Below, piece after piece: positions 46,517-57,322 of a DNA stretch of 64,000 bases. The translations under genes were made by a program, and so were the position numbers. Origin of the DNA: Smallanthus sonchifolius (lineage: Eukaryota; Streptophyta; Magnoliopsida; Asterales; Asteraceae); contig CM042029.1 in NCBI GenBank assembly GCA_023525975.1, positions 67,055,429-67,119,428 of the forward strand. Reading direction: 5' to 3'. Below the pieces are notes generated by a model. It was not told the DNA's origin and made no database searches. It saw only the letters and a list, made by a program, of their open reading frames with translations. The stretch's first letter is position 1. Each line of letters opens with the position of its first letter.

Positions 46517-48120
46517 ATATGTGTGGCACAACCCTCCCCACCACCTGTCTCAAACCAATTATCTTGAGCTGAGATAAGGGTGTCCACCTCCAAAAGGATA
46601 TCCTGACTCTGATACCATATTAATGTATTCAACCGATGTGATTATTCTCATGGATGAATTGTGTTTAAATACAATATACATTCCTAGTATAAGAGGATGA
46701 CTGCTACAAATTAGGAGAAAAATAAAGCTATACAATATTATCTAAAAATAACATAACAATTCAAATATTCAAAAGTATTTCATCCGTTTGGAGAGAAAAC
46801 ACGTATGCTCCCGCAAGATGCACGTTCATGAGATGAGGCCAATCTTGGACACAAGATTATGAAACCGGGGTTTCAACAGAGGTTTGGTAACTAACGCTTA
46901 TGTGTCAACGGCTTCTCGGTCTCACCCGCATACGCTTCCATCTCTTTGCGAACCTTAACACCAGCAGTGCCTCCACTGTCTTACCCGTAAAGGCCATATC
47001 TTGAAAGGATGTCCTCAAACGACTTCCACCACCCGCTTTAGACCACCAGCATGGTTGGACGTCACAGATAGACCATCACAAGGTAGCACCCCACCTATTC
47101 GGATAGGTTTAAAGTTTCTTTCAATAAGTACATTATACGAAGGTGACCCCCTATGTATCCTCTCCGACTGACATGTCACGGAACGGAGGGATCTCTTCCT
47201 CAAAAGTTCAGCAAGCTTCATATCTGTAGAGACGCATACACGATAAGTAAGAATAAGTGAAAATGTTCAATAGAATAACATCTCAAACGTACCTATATCA
47301 CCAATCGTGGTTGAAGGACACCCACACGGATCACCCCAATTCAAGCTCATACGAGCCAAAATAAAAAAAAATGCTTCGGGTACGAACGGATAGGATGCTA
47401 AAAAGAAGTCAAAAGAGTATGCACTTTCTTGTCGTATTCCTTAAACTAGTTGGTGGGCACATGATCTCTCCATTTCATCCTAAGAGGCAGACATCGATCC
47501 TCAATAAAGAAAACAAATGATCTTTCCAGATCTTCACACTTAACGGTGCGGAAGAAACAATTGTGTCGTACCTCCCTGACATTCAAACATATACAACTTA
47601 CCGACACGAGTTAAATGATAAAACATTCGAAACATCACGACTGAAGGTTTCTTATGATAGGCGCGCCATGTAAGTTAAAAATGACTCACCTTGGCCAAAC
47701 CTTGAGGCACACATTGGGATATATGACTTCATGATGCAATAACACGTTCATAAGAAACTTGGTAAAAGGAATTCGACTGTTAGCCAACTCGATTGACTAG
47801 GTATACAAACCAAACATCCCGGGAAGAAAGGGATGAATAAGTTGGTCAGACTCGGATAAAGTCGGATGCAACGGCAACGGAATATAATAATCAACGCAAA
47901 ATTGTGCCATATCCTCTTGGCCCATTACCGAAAACGACTGCATATTCTTCTTAGGATTCGACATCAAAAAACAAACGACATGCATATTCTTCTTAGGATT
48001 CGACACCTGGGCAATGAAAAGCAGTTCCCACGGACTATGAACGGAGCAACAACGACCATAAAAAGCGCAACCAAGAAACGAGAGAAAAAATGGGGATTTG
48101 TGAAAGAGTGTGGAATTCAA
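46517..48120 (-). pseudogene. N-terminal and central part of decayed gypsy-type transposon protein (PF04195-like family)
   Basis: The minus-strand frame 47797-48120 ends in EDMAQFCVDYYIPLPLHPTL and a PFLPGMFGLYT motif, followed in shifted frames by NSRIPFTKFLMNVLLHHEV. This pattern matches, from memory, the conserved N-terminal domain of plant gypsy-type transposon proteins. Pieces such as ARMSLNWGDPCGCPSTTIGD (about 47340), MKLAELLRKRSLRS and GKTVEALLVLRFAKRWK follow. The last in-frame part, QDILLEVDTLISAQDNWFE (46608-46550), runs into the ATATG duplication and continues at 34222. Many stops and frameshifts occur, so it is nonfunctional. Confidence 0.65.
46606..46758 (-). repeat. Possible primer site plus short LTR (low confidence)
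   Basis: The minus strand reads TGGTATCAGAGT at 46606-46617, and 46624-46758 begins TGTATTCAACC and ends CATAACA, which could be a 135-bp LTR of a small copia or TRIM element. However, the primer-like bases overlap the reading frame of the gypsy-type protein remnant, no second LTR is visible, and chance is possible. Confidence 0.3.
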
Positions 48121-48417
48121 AAAATTCCAGTAGCGATTTATGAATACCCATAAATGTCATAATGACATTAGTTTAATGTCGCAGCGAGAAGGGAATGTAC
48201 AACATAGCTGACGTTGCGAGATGCGTAATACCATACACACTTCTAAAACTTATTCCAAAAATGCCTTCACTCATTCACACGCCGGAGTGAGGTCATATGG
48301 GAACCCCTCCCCTGTGACGAGGCTACGTGAAGTCAGATCCTCTCTGAAATATCCTACCAAAACCATAAGTTAATAAGTTGTTTCGTGATTCCAAGATACT
48401 AGCTGGTATTTACTTCT

Positions 48418-48723
48418 TCACAACCATACCCATTGACCCCTTACGTATTGAATTTTCACTTTCAAGAAACCTTCCTTGATGCATATTGTAAGCAAGTTTT
48501 GAACGAGGTGAACATCACAAACAAACCCAAGAATACTAGAATAAGAGTTCGTCACCATCAACAGGTCCCAAATAAGTTTGGTATTGTCCTCTACCTTCAT
48601 GAATCGAACGAATGCAAACTTGCACCCGAATTTTGTTAATTTACTAACTATATAGAAATCTACCACTCTTCTCCAATCATTGCATCGGTTCCATAACTCT
48701 TTAACTGAAAAATAGAGGTTGTA
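48418..48723 (-). pseudogene. RRM-domain fragment of a LINE-type or retro-related protein
   Basis: The minus strand from 48723 encodes SVKELWNRCNDWRRVVDFYI, SKLTKFGCKFAFVRFMKVED and a tail reading NTKLIWDLL, an RNA recognition motif with the FAFVRF signature and an ELW helix. From recall, this form of RRM is common at the N-terminus of plant LINE and reverse transcriptase-like genes in Asteraceae. No endonuclease or RT follows, so it is a fragment. The stretch 48121-48417 shows no gene. Confidence 0.6.
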
Positions 48724-49119
48724 GAAAGAGAGGGAGCTAATTTATTTTTGTATTACCTATAATTAATATTTCAATAGCAGTTTACATATTTTAAAAGTGT
48801 AATTATTTCACAGCATTACTTTACTATTCACTATGTATTAAAATATTAATATAATAAATAAACAAATTAAGAAAATTTAAAGTGTTTGATAAGTTTTTTA
48901 TTAACCTAATAATAGAATGTATAAGTTATGTTAAATGTACCTTCTTCTATGGTTTTAAAAAAATATACCTACTGATAAGTCAAGTCACGTCACAGCCACG
49001 TTAGCTTTTTATTTTTTCCTTGTAGTTTTAAAAGAATATACCTACTAACTCAGTCATATCACAGTCATATTATCTCTCTACTTTTTCGTTAAGACCGTGT
49101 CTAGTGGCATCATTATGTT

Positions 49120-49293
49120 CATTTTGATTTTAAATGATAGCAAGTTGAAGTCTAATCCTTGTCTAATTGACTTAAGGTCTTAACGACGACATCGTCGTTA
49201 TCATTCTTTATCATATAGAAACATTTTGAGTCCCACCCAGTTCACACGTTATAGACTTTAAGTATAAAAAGACAATGATTTTTCTATTCCATG
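49120..49293. repeat. Diverged copy of subtilase 3' flank, left of hAT
   Basis: Blocks such as AGCAAGTTGAAGTCTAATCC, GAGTCCCAC and ACGTTATAGACTTTAAGTAT occur here and again at 58538-58650. The match continues on the other side of the hAT element (53896-53990, AATGACCTCAAAACCATATA-like) and at 58707-58740. The weaker match also covers 48890-48925 (AAGTTTTTTATTAACCTAAT). So the hAT inserted into a duplicate of this flank. Confidence 0.8.
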
Positions 49294-49320
49294 TAAAAAA
49301 CTAGGGGTGAGCTTTCTTTA

Positions 49321-49470
49321 TAACCCGACCCGAAATTGCATAACCCGACCCGACCCGAAACCCGAAACTCATGAGATCAAGACCTGAGGACCGACCCTAG
49401 GTTATATATACGGGTTACGGTCTTTTTCGGGTTCGGGTACCTCGGGTTAGGGATTTAGAGAAAACCCGAT
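49321..49470. repeat. Subterminal GGGTTCGGG-type repeats of the hAT element
   Basis: Repeated AACCCGACCCG and complementary CGGGTTCGGGTA motifs cluster within 170 bp of the left end. A matching cluster of CGGGTTTCGGG and ACCCGAAAC lies at 53705-53880 near the right end. In hAT elements such subterminal motifs bind the transposase; that role here is inferred. Confidence 0.75.
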
Positions 49471-49509
49471 GAATTGAGCGTTACCTTGATGCCATTACTC
49501 AACAGAAGA

Positions 49510-49670
49510 AATACACGTCGTCTTCCCAACCCTTCTAATCCCTAACCGGAAGTTCAGTGATCAAAATCTCAAGGAGATCATCCGCGATCAGAAGCCATGG
49601 CTGGAATCCATGCTCCACCGTGGCTTTTCATCTGTCTCCTCCGCTTGCAGCAGTCAAGGCCGGGTAATTC
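49510..49670 (+). other. Short coding-like segment in hAT noncoding end, possibly captured
   Basis: A plus-strand frame opposite to the transposase reads EEIHVVFPTLLIPNRKFSD, then IRDQKPWLESMLHRGFSS. It has higher GC and balanced amino-acid use compared with the surrounding AT-rich DNA. I do not recognise the protein. The rest of 49671-50600 shows only short repeats such as GCAGTCATAAAGGAAC (three times, 49700-49765). Confidence 0.3.
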
Positions 49671-50616
49671 AAGGCCGACTGACCTGAAGGAACATTGCAG
49701 CAGTCATAAAGGAACATCAAGATCAGTGGTGATACTGAATTTCATTGAAGCAGTCATAAAGGAACAAAACTAAGAACACGAAGGTGATTTTCCTTTAAAT
49801 ATTTTACATAGAAAAGCTTGTTTGCAACCATGAATGATATAATTTCCTTCTCTATTATATGTTCTAGTGATTATGTGAGTTAATTAAACAAAATTGAACT
49901 TGTTAGATTGAAATGGAAGTATGCATACCAACTGCTCGATAAAACGTGTAAGAGAATTATATATGAACTAAGGTTACTGATTATGTGAGCTACTGATTAT
50001 GTGAGCTAATTGAACAAATTGCAACCATGAATGGTATAATTAGTGAAGTATATTGTACGTAATTACTTTATATGCAATATGCAGTCCATATGCACATTTG
50101 CACTTTGTAGTTCCTACCTGTTATTAGAAATATGCAAATTTGCAGTCCACAAACAATCAGATTTGCAGTAGGGATTGCAGTCCATATGCACATTTGCACT
50201 TTGTAGTTCAAACTAATCTTTGGTATTCAATAGCACCAGCCAAAAAATCAACAAAAAGTTAGTTTAGCATTCTCTTTATTAAAGATTACAATATTCTGTT
50301 TAAGAAATTGGGTTTGACCCTAACATACCAAACTATGCTAACAAATCAAGAATATACGTGCTCTGAGACAAACATAAAACCTTCACTACTTTGCAAAGCC
50401 TCAATTGTCGGTAAATCAGAAGAGATGCAAATCTAAGAAAGAAATAAATGCAAATGATAAGAATTACGTAATTCATGAAGGAAAAAAGAACTCAACCCAA
50501 ATCTAAGAAAGAAATAATAAAGTATTAATTGAATCACAAGAAACAATTACATAAAAACATAAAAACCGTCTTCATCTTTTCCATTTCATCCGCACCCACC
50601 CACTAGTTAATCGAGC

Positions 50617-52937
50617 TCATTCGGGTATGTGACTCGGCTCAAGGCTATCAGCAATTTCTACAAAATAAAAGAATGAAAGTTATATATTTAATCGATCTTA
50701 ACAAATCTAAAATTCTGTAATCTCATATTACCTTTTCCAAGATCATGAAAGTCTACCAAGTTTTCAACACCGTCTATTTCTTTACTTGATTTACGTATCC
50801 AGTCTTGGGTGCATATAAGTGCTTTAACAACCGGAGTGGACAAAGAACTTCTAAAGGTTTCCACAACTCTTCCCGCCGTACTAAAAGCCGACTCAGAAGC
50901 CACACTAGATACAGGAATAGCTAATATGTATACAATAAGAAACACAAAAAAGTGATATGAATAGTAGAAATAAATTAATAGCTATATAGAATATAATTAT
51001 TGTAATAACATACCTTTCGCCATATTCGCTAATACTGGGTATTTCAAAGCAGAAACTTTCCACCATTGAAGGATATCAAATCCTGGGTATAGTGCTTCCT
51101 CCTTATCATCAAGGTAAATTTGAAGTTCTGACTTAGTGGTGTAGGAGCTAAAACCACCATCCGATTTAAAGTCCTTAAAAAAATCATCATCTACTTGTGA
51201 ATACTGATCATCGTTTACTCCACTTTGTGAAACGTTAGTAGGAGGTTTAGTGGATTCATAATTTAATCGATATTGCTCAAAAAGTACCTCCAACTCTTTC
51301 ACTATAGGTTTAACAAATTCAGTAACCTTATTTTTAATGGTATCTTCCGTCTCATCTTCTTTTTTTTCAGCTGTAAATATTCTACTATAACCATATGCTA
51401 TCACACGTACCTTCAAACGAGGGTCTAATATGGATGCAAAGTACAACATATTATTAAACTTGTCATCATTCCTCCAATATTTTTCAAACTTTGCCGGCAT
51501 TGAACCACCCATTCTTTTACTCGTGTAGTCTTTTGAAGCCCTCATCGTTCGGAGGTGATTATCAATATTCATTGCATCTTTAAAAAATTCATTAACAACC
51601 ACCTGTTTGTAACATGTGTCAGTTGAACTTATTAATTAAGATTATTTATCAGAAATTGAAATAGGAAATAGGAATACCTTTGTCGAAGCAGAAGCTTTGA
51701 TGGTTTTGCGTTTAAACAACTCTAAAACACCCGCTAGTTGTCTCGCGTAAATCCAATCAGCAATTGTTGGAACCTCAACTAAATCTCTTGAGTAGTTTGA
51801 ATCTTTCATGTCATACTCCACAAAAGCTTTCTCAAACTTTTCAGCTGTATCCAACATCTCATAAGTCGAGTTCCATCTCGTAGGGCAATCTAAGGCCACC
51901 ATTGCATTAGTTTTAACATTAACATCCTTTGCACATTGCCTAAATGCATCCAATCTTTTAGGAGTTTGTCTAACATATCGGATCGCATTTCTTATACGAT
52001 CGACTGCCCCTTCCTTTTCTTGCAGACCTTCTTTAACAATAAGGTTTATTATATGTGCCATGCAACGTACATGCAAGTATTTTCCTTCAACCAATTGGTT
52101 TGGTAATTTAGATTTTAGAATAGCCATGGCAGCATCATTAGATGTGGCGTTATCTGTAGTCACAGCTAAAACATATTCAATGTCCCACTCTCTTAAACAT
52201 TGAATTAATACTCGAGCTATATCTTCTCCTTTGTGACTAAATATTGGTTTGAAATTGATGATTCGCTTGTGATACACCCAGTTGTCATCAATAAAGTGTG
52301 CCGTCACACACATGTAGTTTATCTTTTGTATCGACGTCCACGTGTCGGTTGTTAGACACACTCTAGTTTTACTCCGGACAAAATAACACTTTAGCTTTGC
52401 CTTTTCATCTAAAAATAATTCTGCACAGTCTCTAGATACCGTAGACCGGCTTGGTATCTTAAAGTTCGGACACACTGTTTCCATTAGCCTCCGAAAACCT
52501 TCATGTTCGACTGTAGTAAACGGTAACTCATCTAATATTATCATCTCGGCTACTGCCTTCCTACCTTTTTCCTGACTTAATTTCCAAGTTTTCACACTAC
52601 CCTCACCCGCAACATCGTCATCCATTTTCACAAACAAGTTGGATTGACCCTTCATCTTGTCAGGGTTTTCTGGACATATTCTAATATGACGTCTCAGTGC
52701 GCTTGTGCCGTTTTTTCCTGTGTCGCAACGCATCCCTTTCTTGCAGTATTTGCATCTTGCCTTTAGAATCCCATCCTCGTCAGTATACTTAGTATCAAAC
52801 ACCTTCCAAACTGAAGAACGTTCCGTCTTTTTACTTTTTTTCTGATTTGTATTCTCTTGTGCCGGTTGTTTTGCCTTCCTTTTATCTCCCCCGTGAGATT
52901 CGTCACTTGATAAGTGCTCGACATTCAGAGGATCCAT
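50617..52937 (-). CDS. hAT transposase with BED zinc finger (RICESLEEPER/DAYSLEEPER-like), four exons
   Basis: Cuts and pastes its own element. Proposed exons: 52937-51678, 51602-51014, 50920-50732 and 50657-50617, all joined at GT-AG borders that keep the frame, giving about 692 residues. A BED zinc finger uses C62, C65, H84 and C88 (RCKYCKKGMRCD, ALRRHIRIC). The RNase H-like core has Asp198 (CLTTDTWTSIQ) and Asp262 (VTTDNATSNDA), then CPTRWNSTYEML. The C-terminal dimerisation region has IPVSSVASESAFSTAGRV. No stop or frameshift is seen. If the last intron is not spliced the frame ends at 50688 instead. Start at MDPLNVEHLSS is the first Met. Confidence 0.93.
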
Positions 52938-53895
52938 CTTACCTTAATCAACAAGAAAAACAAACCAAGTTATAATAAACTTATTACATTGAAAAAATGG
53001 TTAAAAAATGTTGCGGGTCAGCCTAACCGACCCAACTGTTTGACCTTGAGATAAAGATTACCCATATCAGATTGTAGTCTAGATTCTGATGCGTATTGTG
53101 CATGCAGTAAGTTTTTTTGAACTATATTGCATGTAGTAAATAATTGTAGCAGGATCTGATCATTCTTTAGGGTGCTCTTATATGTTTTTGGTTGCACCCA
53201 TGGTTTATATTCCCAAAATATTGGGATGTTCTTATATGTTTTGACAAATTAATTACTGTTGTGTGTACCAATTTTGACAAAATTTTAAATTTTATTGTTT
53301 TTAGCAGGATCTGATAATTCTTTGGGAAGATACTGATTGAAGGGATAGCTGTAGTACCTGATTTCCTTCTTTCTCTCGGTTAGTGAAGAGTTAAGATGTT
53401 ACACGATGCAGGAACTTGTATATAAGTTTTAAAATCATAAACTATCCTGGGGAATTCTTGTTTATGCAGGCTGTTGAATTGGAGAAGAAGAGCAATTCTA
53501 TTTTAAAACCTTCAAATCTACGTAAGTTTTTATTCTTATTATTGTTTAGAGATTTAATTTGATTGTGATTCTTATTATTGTTAAGAGATTTTATTTGATA
53601 TACTTTCTATTCATAATTGATTAGGAAGAATATTTGACAAACTTATCCCCTATTTAAAAGGTATACATATTGAATAATGGAATTCGAATTTGAAATAAGT
53701 TGATTTTTTCGGGCCTGTAACATGTTCGGGTTTCACGGGTTTAACCCGAGACCGGGCCCAAAACCCGAAACAGGGCAAATCCAAGACCCGCAAACTACCC
53801 GGAGTACTGTAAAACGGTTCGGGTTTGGGTTTTTTTCGGTCCGGGTTTCGGGTAATTTCGGGTTTACCCAACCAATGCTCACCCCTATAAAAAAC

Positions 53896-54398
53896 AATGG
53901 TTTACTAAGTATAAAAAAACAATGCAGTGACCTCAAAACCATATAAAATATATTTTATATAATTTAAAAAAGTAAATAAATAAAACCGAAGCTAAAAGGG
54001 GTCGAACCCTGACATCTGGTCTGAAAGTGTACTATGAACCTCATTTTAACCCCAATAACAATCCATACAATTACAACATTTGTGGTTTAATTTGATATCA
54101 GAGTTACGAAAGTTCAAACAGTCGTCAAAAGATGGTCGTCGCCGACCCCCAACCTTCTTCATAGCCTTCATTTAAGAGTTTTATTTAACGATTTCAATCA
54201 ATCAAGATCCAAAGCCACCTTCTCCTACACCTTCACAAAAACAAAAAACCACCACACGCAACAACCTGCAGCACCGACGTCGTTACCTCACCACAGCTAG
54301 TCCCTAGCCGTCACAACACACATCTGATGCTCACTGGACAATGTCGTCGCTGTCATCTAAACCCCTGGGTTTGCAGAAACAACCTGCAAATTAAATCC
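53896..54398. other. Intergenic DNA right of hAT, partly duplicated flank
   Basis: The first about 100 bp match the subtilase 3' flank (58690-58790). At 54000-54050 the minus strand has GGGTTCGACCCC, a B-box-like motif, but no A-box partner. The stretch 54120-54390 is C-rich with no open frame of note; TTTGATATCAGAGTTAC at 54091 resembles a primer-binding site, but no LTR is seen. Confidence 0.4.
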
Positions 54399-54547
54399 GG
54401 GAAAATACCAAAAAGGACATTAGCCAGAAAAAAAAAATCAAAATGGACATTTAGTCGGTACTACGCCGACTAAGCCTTTGGTTTTTGCCGGCTAAGCCAA
54501 CGCCTTTTTAAGTTAGCCGACTAAATGTCAACTTTGATATTTTTCCC
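54399..54547. mobile_element. Candidate foldback/MITE element
   Basis: The ends are imperfectly inverted: GGGAAAATACCAAAAAGGAC at left against GGGAAAAATATCAAAGTTGA as the complement of the right. The interior carries TAGTCGG / CCGACTA pairs, so most of the 149 bp can fold. No clear target duplication (flanks AAATCC and AACTAA). Confidence 0.4.
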
Positions 54548-54691
54548 AACTAAACCCTATCCATAGTTGCATACAACGCGACTTAACCGCCGCTTTTACG
54601 ATCGCAGCCGCTATACAACAACGGCTAGTAGCGGTCGGAGACGGTGAACTGATGATTGGGGACAAGGATTAGTGTTTATTCCGGTTGCTAA

Positions 54692-55099
54692 TCTATACTA
54701 TATTATAAATAAAGGTTTTTTAGCGTCATGTGTCGCCTCCATATTCATTGTCATCATTTTTTTTCCGTCTCTCTCTCTTATTTAATGCACTTCTATATTT
54801 TAATAATAATATATATTTAAAAAATATTAATTATACTAATAAAACACATTTATTTTGAATTATCCCTTATTATAAAAAAACTTTGAAATTCAATAAAATA
54901 GTAAATGAAAGTCAAATTACATTAAATAGTAATTAACGTATTTTCGAAACCTAATTATATATTAATTTTTATATATTTTGAGTTTGTTTCTAGCCTTAGT
55001 ATATGTAATATATTTTTACACCTGTAAAAATATATATAAAGATATAAAAATTTTATATATTGATATTTTTCAATTTTCATCCTGTTTTATCTAAACTAG
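54692..55099 (+). mobile_element. Non-autonomous Helitron 1 (408 bp)
   Basis: It begins TCTATACTATATTATAAAT after an A and ends ATCTAAACTAG before a T, the Helitron pattern (5' TC, 3' CTRR, insertion between A and T). It aligns along its whole length with Helitron 2 at 55489-55910. The 3' hairpin of this copy is degenerate. No Rep/helicase coding. Confidence 0.75.
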
Positions 55100-55488
55100 T
55101 ATATATATAAACTAGTTAATTATGAACTTTTACTTTACTCGGTCAAAGTCCTATTTAGCTTTGACCCCTTATGACATTGGTCAAAATATATCATTTTAGG
55201 ATTTGAAGGTGTTACAACCTTTTTTTTTATAGAAGTATCACTTTATTGACATGTGAATTAGACAAATGTTCTAAATAAAAAATTCAGTAACATGTAAACT
55301 GAAACTAAATTGTGGCACAAATAATTATTAAATCAAAGAAAATAGTATATTCTATTTTATTATGAAGTTAAAATCAATATACACATAATTAATATTTCAA
55401 TAGCAGGTAGTAATATATAATATATTTTAAATTGTAACTATTTTAAAGTATTACTATATTATTGATTATAAAAGTATAAATAAACTAA

Positions 55489-55910
55489 TCTATACTGTAT
55501 AATAAATAAATGTTTTTTCATGCCATGTGTCGTCTGCCATTTTTTCTTATCATTTTTTTACCGTCTCTCTTTTATTAAATGCACCTTCATCTTTAACAAT
55601 AATATATAATTAAAGAAAATATTAATTATACTAATAAAACACATTTATTTTAAATTATCTCTTATGAAACATTGAAATCTAATTATGTAACTTTTATTTC
55701 CAATCAAATAAATGAAAATCAAATTACATTAAATAGTACTTAATGTATTTTCGAAACCCAATTATATATTAATTTTTATAAATTTTGAGTTTTGTTTTTT
55801 ATCATTAGTATATAATGCAGTTTTACACCTATAAAATATACATATAAAGATTTAAAAATTTTATTTATTGATATTTTTCAACCCGTGTGTATACACGTGA
55901 TCTAAACTAG
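55489..55910 (+). mobile_element. Non-autonomous Helitron 2 (422 bp)
   Basis: It begins TCTATACTGTATAATAAAT after an A and ends with a hairpin CGTGTGTATACACG followed by TGATCTAAACTAG before a T. Sister of Helitron 1, lying 390 bp away in the same orientation. The 55100-55488 spacer is AT-rich and without genes. Confidence 0.8.
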
Positions 55911-55982
55911 TCATTAGATAAACACAAGGTGTCACTAAACAAAGAGGTCATCGATTTGTAATTTGATTGGTTAATTTTGTTT

Positions 55983-57213
55983 GAGTAAACTCCGGTTTTA
56001 ATACATGTGGTTTGGGTCAATTTCCTATTTTAGTCACCGTGGTTTCATTTTCGTCTCAATTAAAGCCAGATGACTAACCCCGTTAAAGTTTTTTGTTAAG
56101 TTTTATATAAAAAGACTAAAATGCTCATGCTTTTAAAATTACCCACCTTCATCCTCTTCTTCTGATTCATAAAAACCCTAAAATACTCACCTCCACCTCC
56201 ACCTCGATAACCTAGCAGATCCACCACCCCATCATCACCAAATCTGTATGAATCAGATTAATGAAATAACTATTTCTACCATACAAGGATTTGATTCCTA
56301 CAAATTAGCAAATATTGCTACCCCTCCTTCACCATAAATATCCGGCCAATGGTGTAGCTTTAACTTTCCTAAAACTTTATCAGGAAGCACACCATGTATC
56401 CCAAATTTCCGAATCAAACCAATGAAATCATCGATCCATCACAGCCCCATGTTTAGGCTTGAAGTCTGAAACCTCCCAAATTTCGGAATCAAACCAATGA
56501 AATCATCGGATTTGTTGTAGCAGAACGGAAGTTTTACAGGTGGTTTCGAGTTGCACCGGTTAGTAGCAAATCTGGCGGACACAGACGGAGATTTCGGTGA
56601 CTCTTCCGGTGTACCGGTGGAGGAACTAGATTCAGAGGCGGTGGAAGGAGTCGGTGACGGAGAGCATTTCTTCTTCGGAATTGATAGAAACGCCCTAATT
56701 TTAAGCGATGACGGTTGCAGACAATCTACTCGATCATATTCCTCAACGATATTCATCAGATTCTCATCAGATGTTACTTACCGGAAAAGGAGATGGACCG
56801 ACCAACGGCGAGGACGCGTGTCAGGCCACCGTGGTACCGGAGCTTGCCGTCACGATACCGAGGGAGGAAAATTATCAAAGTGCTTTCTTCTTCAATCCTA
56901 AACATGGAGCTGTGGTGGAGAGTGCAGGTCGCCGGCAATGTGGGAGGAGGAGTGAGGGTAGAGAGGGAAAGAGCAGATAGAGAGGGGAGGAGAGTTAGAA
57001 ATATATATATATTTTGTTTTTTATTTTCGATTTTTATTATTTGAGGCATTTTAGTCTTTTTCGTATAAAATTTAAAGGGAAACTTTAACGGTGTATCCAT
57101 CTGGATTTAATTGAGACAAAAATGAAATCACAGTGATTAAAATAGTAAAATTAGAACTAATGGACTAAAATAGGGAATTGATCCAAACCACAGGGACTAA
57201 AAGAAGTTTACTC
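55983..57213. mobile_element. Pack-MULE with 9-bp target duplication
   Basis: Ends GAGTAAACT and AGTTTACTC begin long terminal inverted repeats of roughly 130-190 bp; both share a GTGGTTTGG block, CCTATTTTAGTC, GTCTCAATTAAA and CACCGTTAAAGTT-like blocks. They are flanked by a perfect 9-bp duplication ATTTTGTTT at 55974-55982 and 57214-57222. There is no transposase. The GC-rich interior (about 56440-56960) carries gene-like sequence, which is the definition of a Pack-MULE. Confidence 0.9.
56439..56880 (-). pseudogene. Captured fragment of a PB1 (octicosapeptide/Phox/Bem1p) domain gene
   Basis: Minus-strand reading gives LPRYRDGKLRYHGGLTRVLA and VGRSISFSG (56870-56776), the start of a PB1 domain. 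After a frame change it gives SDENLMNIVEEYDRVDCLQP and SSLKIRAFLSIPKKK, the end of the same domain. A Ser/Pro/Thr-rich tail follows (PSTASESSSSTGTPEESPKS) and PPVKLPFCYNKSDD. The middle of the PB1 domain is missing, and the exon edge reads GGTAAGTA, a splice-donor-like sequence. From recall this matches plant PB1 proteins of unknown signalling role. The fragment is not a working gene. Confidence 0.78.
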
Positions 57214-57322
57214 ATTTTGTTTTGTGAAAATTAATGATAAGATCAAAGTGGAAGTTATTACACAAGTGTAAAAGTGTAATTCGATTGGACTTTACAGAGA
57301 ACTGAAAATACGCATGATTATA

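Larger units (their letters stand above)
49302..53887 (-). mobile_element. hAT-superfamily DNA transposon, apparently complete, 4586 bp
   Basis: Terminal inverted repeats TAGGGGTGAGC and GCTCACCCCTA are flanked by a perfect 8-bp duplication TAAAAAAC at 49294-49301 and 53888-53895, diagnostic of hAT insertion. It carries a spliced transposase gene with an open frame on the minus strand. Both ends hold subterminal arrays of CCCGACCCGAAA or its complement. All parts needed for self-mobility are visible. Confidence 0.95.

Noticed and set aside
54000..54050. tRNA-derived SINE from B-box-like GGGTTCGACCCC
   Set aside because: No A-box, no tail and no target duplication.
54091..54107. Primer-binding-site-like TGATATCAGAGTTAC
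   Set aside because: No LTR end next to it and no retroelement coding nearby.
56551..57044. Overlapping plus-strand frames in the Pack-MULE
   Set aside because: Antisense shadows of the PB1 fragment, whose minus-strand motif matches are much better.
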